Assembly: GCF_032854445.1 (NCBI RefSeq)
Contig: NC_088306.1
Span: 27,251,764 to 27,315,763 of the forward strand
Reading direction: 5' to 3'
Source: Liolophura sinensis
Taxonomy: Eukaryota; Mollusca; Polyplacophora; Chitonida; Chitonidae
DNA length: 64,000 nt
Below are positions 60,494 to 64,000 of the stretch, in pieces; the stretch's first letter is position 1; every line of letters begins with the position of its first letter. A program made the translations under genes and the position numbers. The notes under the pieces are model-generated. The model was not told where the DNA came from, ran no database searches, and worked only from the letters and a program-made list of their open reading frames with translations.

Positions 60494-60959
60494 ACTGAAG
60501 CATCCTCCAAATCACTGGGGAAAGGGGATAAACCCTAAACCACTTAACTCCTTAATCCTCTGTATTGTGATGCCCTAAGAGTGAAACCCAGTAATATACT
60601 GGGCTTACACTAACACATCCTAGTCAAATACATGTAGCTCAGCATACCACACACTTCTTTATGACCTTTAGGGTCACAGAACTCTTCAAGGCCTTGAGAG
60701 TTGTGGTCTGTATAGATATGTATCTACACGAACATGTACTTCCATCAATTACAAGTATGTATAGTCTTCAATGCCCTTTCTTGTTCCACTTATATTCTTC
60801 AGTTGTCATGTCAATTTCGAGAGACATCCAAAATTCAAACACATTGAACATATGCTGAAAGAAATATTTGAAAGTATTAGACATCCCTGAAAAAGTAAAT
60901 TCAGTGGCATTCACACCTGCTTTCTGAATACTTCACAAGTTACTCCAGAAATACTGGCA

Positions 60960-61220
60960 AGTACTAGAGTTAAATCCACAGGTGAATCCAGTGATATTAA
61001 AAAGTACTTTGAGCTAACCCAGATGTGAATCCAGTGATATTCAAAAGTACTTATATTTTAATCCCCGTTTGAATCTGGTGATATTCAAAAGTACTCTGAG
61101 GTAATTCGGATATAAATACAGGGATGTTCACACTGACTTGAGTATAATCCACAGGTGAATCCCAGTGACATCAACAAGTACTTAAACTTTCATCCACAGG
61201 TGAATTCACAAGTACTTCAT
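60960..61220 (+). repeat. Imperfect repeat of about 55 bp, 4-5 diverged copies
   Basis: GTGAATCCAGTGATATTCAA and AAGTACTT recur, separated by variable sequence (CTGAGGTAATT, CACAGGTGAATCC). Confidence 0.65.
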
Positions 61221-64000
61221 CAGGTACTAAATTTGTATGCACAACAGGTGTGGAGCAACAGTCATATTCGCTGGACCTACAACCAAGATGTCCCCAGGAT
61301 TCTTTAAGCATGGAGCATTACCCTAACTGTGAAAAGGAGAACATGTCAAGTCATATCCAGGAGATTTCTCATGTATGACGGTAAGCTGTTCCAGTCAAAC
61401 CAATCAGCGGACCAAAACTGAACGCTTTTCTACTCACACATGCTACACTTGATGCTCCTAGGATAGCTGATGAAGCAACAGGTGCTGCAGATGTCCAGCA
61501 TGTAGAGCTACAATTAAACTGCTATGTTAAAATGTCCATGCGTAATCCAGGGAAGAGAAGGAGTAATTCCAGTGACAAAGCTTGGCACACTTTAGAATCT
61601 GTCCCAGACAAGGAATCCGTACATTTCTCATCGGCCTAATAATCACAGCAGTGACAGTAAAACAAGAATCAACATGTAAATGCGGGCACTGGCAGCACAA
61701 GAGGATGTACAATTACCCACTCACATGCACAAACAAGTCTCCAGCATCCTGCTGCTTTTTTTAAAAATCCTCACAAAATGCCCATGAAATAAAACAGCAC
61801 TTAGCAGTAACGGTCTAATTCTACCTTAAATGCCATTCAACCACTTCAGACATTTAAACATTTTAAAAAAAAGCCCATCAGAACAGGCCTATTAAGCCAG
61901 AACGCATGCCAGTAACACCCTGTAGCAATAGGCTGCCCTATTTTCAAGGTCACAGTCTGGGAGGGAGAGGTGGATCTGACACCCGCCCCATCTCACAGAT
62001 GTTCTCCAGACACTGGGCACACTGGCACTGTCTGCGACCACGTCAAACTTCAGCAGGGAAATAATTACACCAAACTGCTGGGGGAAAATGACTCATCTAG
62101 AAGCTCTGTGCATAATACATTGCGATTATGGCATCAGACTTTAAAATTTTAAACTTAACAGTGAGCTCCATCCATCCATCCATCCATTTCCCGCCTCCGA
62201 AGAATCCCCTCAGCCACCGATGTCCCTGAAGGGAGCACCGTGGAATACTGGGAGCACCATTTGGATATTGGAAACTCTGGTTTCAGGCTCTTCACCAGGA
62301 TTAATGCTTGCTGGTGGTTGTGTTTAATTTGGAAGAAAAAATATGCGCAGACACACACAAAAAAAGTGTGGATGAAGGCGATTTTTTTTTTTTTTTTAGT
62401 AGAGGGCAGGACTTAAGGAAGGAAATTTGAATAAAGCTGTAGGTCCACAAGCGCAATGACTATGAAATATGAACTGATGCAAGGCTGGAGCCTCATGTAT
62501 GAAGGATGCCAATGAGAACTAATGCCAAGTAAATGTTTCACATAGACTGGATCATACATAAGCAGAACTGTCCAACAGTGGTTGTTTCAAACAGCCATTT
62601 AAATTGGAGATAATGTAAAGTCCTACTGAACTCTTCAATAATTGGTATAAATTGCAAACTAATCAGAGAAATGAAATGGCTCAAATACACACTGTGTTCT
62701 CAAGACACTTATCAGAAGTCCACTTATGATGATTGTCTACCACCAAATTCAGAAGGAACTCAGAAAACAATTTGCCACAAAATTTCTCCCAAAAGGTAAA
62801 AAAAATATATCACATGTGATCAAGGCCAATTACTAATGCCAAATTTACACAAGATAGAAACTGAAATGTACATGTATTGCTGCATATAACATACGATTTG
62901 TGAGAAGGGGTTAAAGGGCAATGTCTCCAGCAACAAGCTGATGAAGAGTTCCCAAACCCTGTCCTGCAGAGCTCTGTAGTGTTATGTGAATAGAGATAAC
63001 CTGAAAGGTTATAAACACAACCAGTCCCGGTTCTGCTTATCCAATCTGGCAATGTTTCTATAACAGTTCCCATACAGTTATTGTACCAGACAAATCCCCT
63101 GACTGGGACTGATGTTTACACTTTGCCTTCAACACTAGGGTATGTGGCTTGTATCCTGTACAAGCAACATTGCACAGCACAAGGTTTATGAGCTGTTCTA
63201 CCACAGATTCATGTCATACCAGGATAGAGGAAGTCGAAATCCAAACTTAGAAATTTCAGGGATGCTACACACTGCAAGTCAGCGGAATGCTGTTTCAAAC
63301 CCAGAAGGAAAACAACTGCATGTGGGATCTAGCAACAGTTGTAGCAAACGTGCTGCTGGTAACTCTCGAGTCACATGAAGCGTGGTATTCTGAGAGATTG
63401 GGTAAAGCATTAGATATCAATATGTGCATTCTTATATGCTGCAAATGTAAGAGATGCAGCTCCTGTTTTCACAAAAATACCCACAATGTTGTGCAAGGGT
63501 TACATTACTCTAACAAAAAAACATATCCAATTAGGCTGTAACTTTTGCAAGCGCTTCTCGATCTGGGAAACGCCGTTCTGATTTACCAGATGGTAGAATT
63601 AACTCCCTTTCCAGAATGTCATATCCGTTAGTGAACTGATGTAGAGGTAGACATTAGAATCCTGAACATGTACACACAGAATCCAAGGCATTTATGTCCA
63701 GAGTGCTAAAGTGCCTGTTTACATACATAAAGCTGTACACTAAATCTCCCAATGCACAGGAATCTCTTGTTTTTTCTTGGTAAATCCACAAAGGAACAAG
63801 CACTTGGCAGCTCCTTCATTGCAAAAAAATCAAATCAAACACAAAAAAATATGCCCTGTCCGACTATTGCAGCAAAAAAGAAAATGGTGAAAAGCGAATC
63901 CACATGATCATTTCAAAAGTTCTCCTTGGACCACGTAATAGAGCGGTTGGCACCCCATGATCAGCTGTTGTCGTTCATGCCCACACCCGGGCAGGTAATA

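Larger units (their letters stand above)
59405..64000. other. Probable 5' intron or promoter region of the RhoGEF gene
   Basis: Besides the listed repeats and the possible exon at 60401-60493 no coding exon could be placed. A phase-2 exon needed to precede 59404 was not found, so it probably lies beyond 64000. At the right edge (63929-64000) both strands are open, with no clear assignment. Confidence 0.4.

Noticed and set aside
61433-61510. Minus-strand exon candidate before 59404
   Set aside because: The frame that fits phase 2 has a stop. The other frames end in the wrong phase.

Overview
The window is animal nuclear DNA, most likely from a mollusc and probably a bivalve. Genes are split into short exons with GT-AG introns. 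The many interspersed copies are tRNA-derived SINEs of the type seen in bivalve and gastropod genomes. There are also MITEs, a decayed LINE and a large number of minisatellites. Nothing bacterial, plasmid-borne or CRISPR-like is present. The species call is inference from repeat style and protein similarity.

Three real genes are supported, all on the minus strand. (1) At 3293-12479 lie seven phase-compatible exons forming the start of a coiled-coil protein, from ATG at 12479. It resembles the N-terminus of ICE1/KIAA0947 (little elongation complex subunit 1) and runs off the left edge. (2) At 22526-22936 is an intronless replication-dependent histone H3 gene with its 3' stem-loop, downstream element, TATA box and four CCAAT boxes. 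(3) From 59404 (5' end probably beyond the window) down to the stop at 28448 is a Dbl-family Rho guanine-nucleotide exchange factor with SH3-DH-PH architecture. It belongs to the ASEF (ARHGEF4) / SPATA13 / collybistin (ARHGEF9) group. Sixteen constitutive exons were placed by splice sites and reading phase, plus up to three alternative first exons that all end in phase 0.

Layout: 1-12.6 kb coiled-coil gene with SINEs and a 28-bp minisatellite; 12.6-22.4 kb gene-poor DNA with a satellite-like repeat, foldback elements, a MITE nested in a SINE and a truncated LINE; 22.4-23.2 kb histone H3; 23.2-28.4 kb gene-poor; 28.4-59.4 kb RhoGEF gene, whose introns hold 39-bp, 17-bp, 132-bp, 31-bp and 16-bp tandem arrays; 59.4-64 kb probable 5' intron, with a LINE tail, a TA microsatellite and a possible alternative first exon.

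The observations most worth following are: an internal TATA/CCAAT promoter that would give a short, collybistin-like isoform of the RhoGEF; a pair of compensating 1-bp shifts that scrambles the last helix of its PH domain in the sequence as given; a GC-AG intron after its 509-codon disordered exon; a 62-bp near-perfect palindrome; and a SINE and a MITE whose target-site duplications are still visible. I did not find a clearly new biological system.
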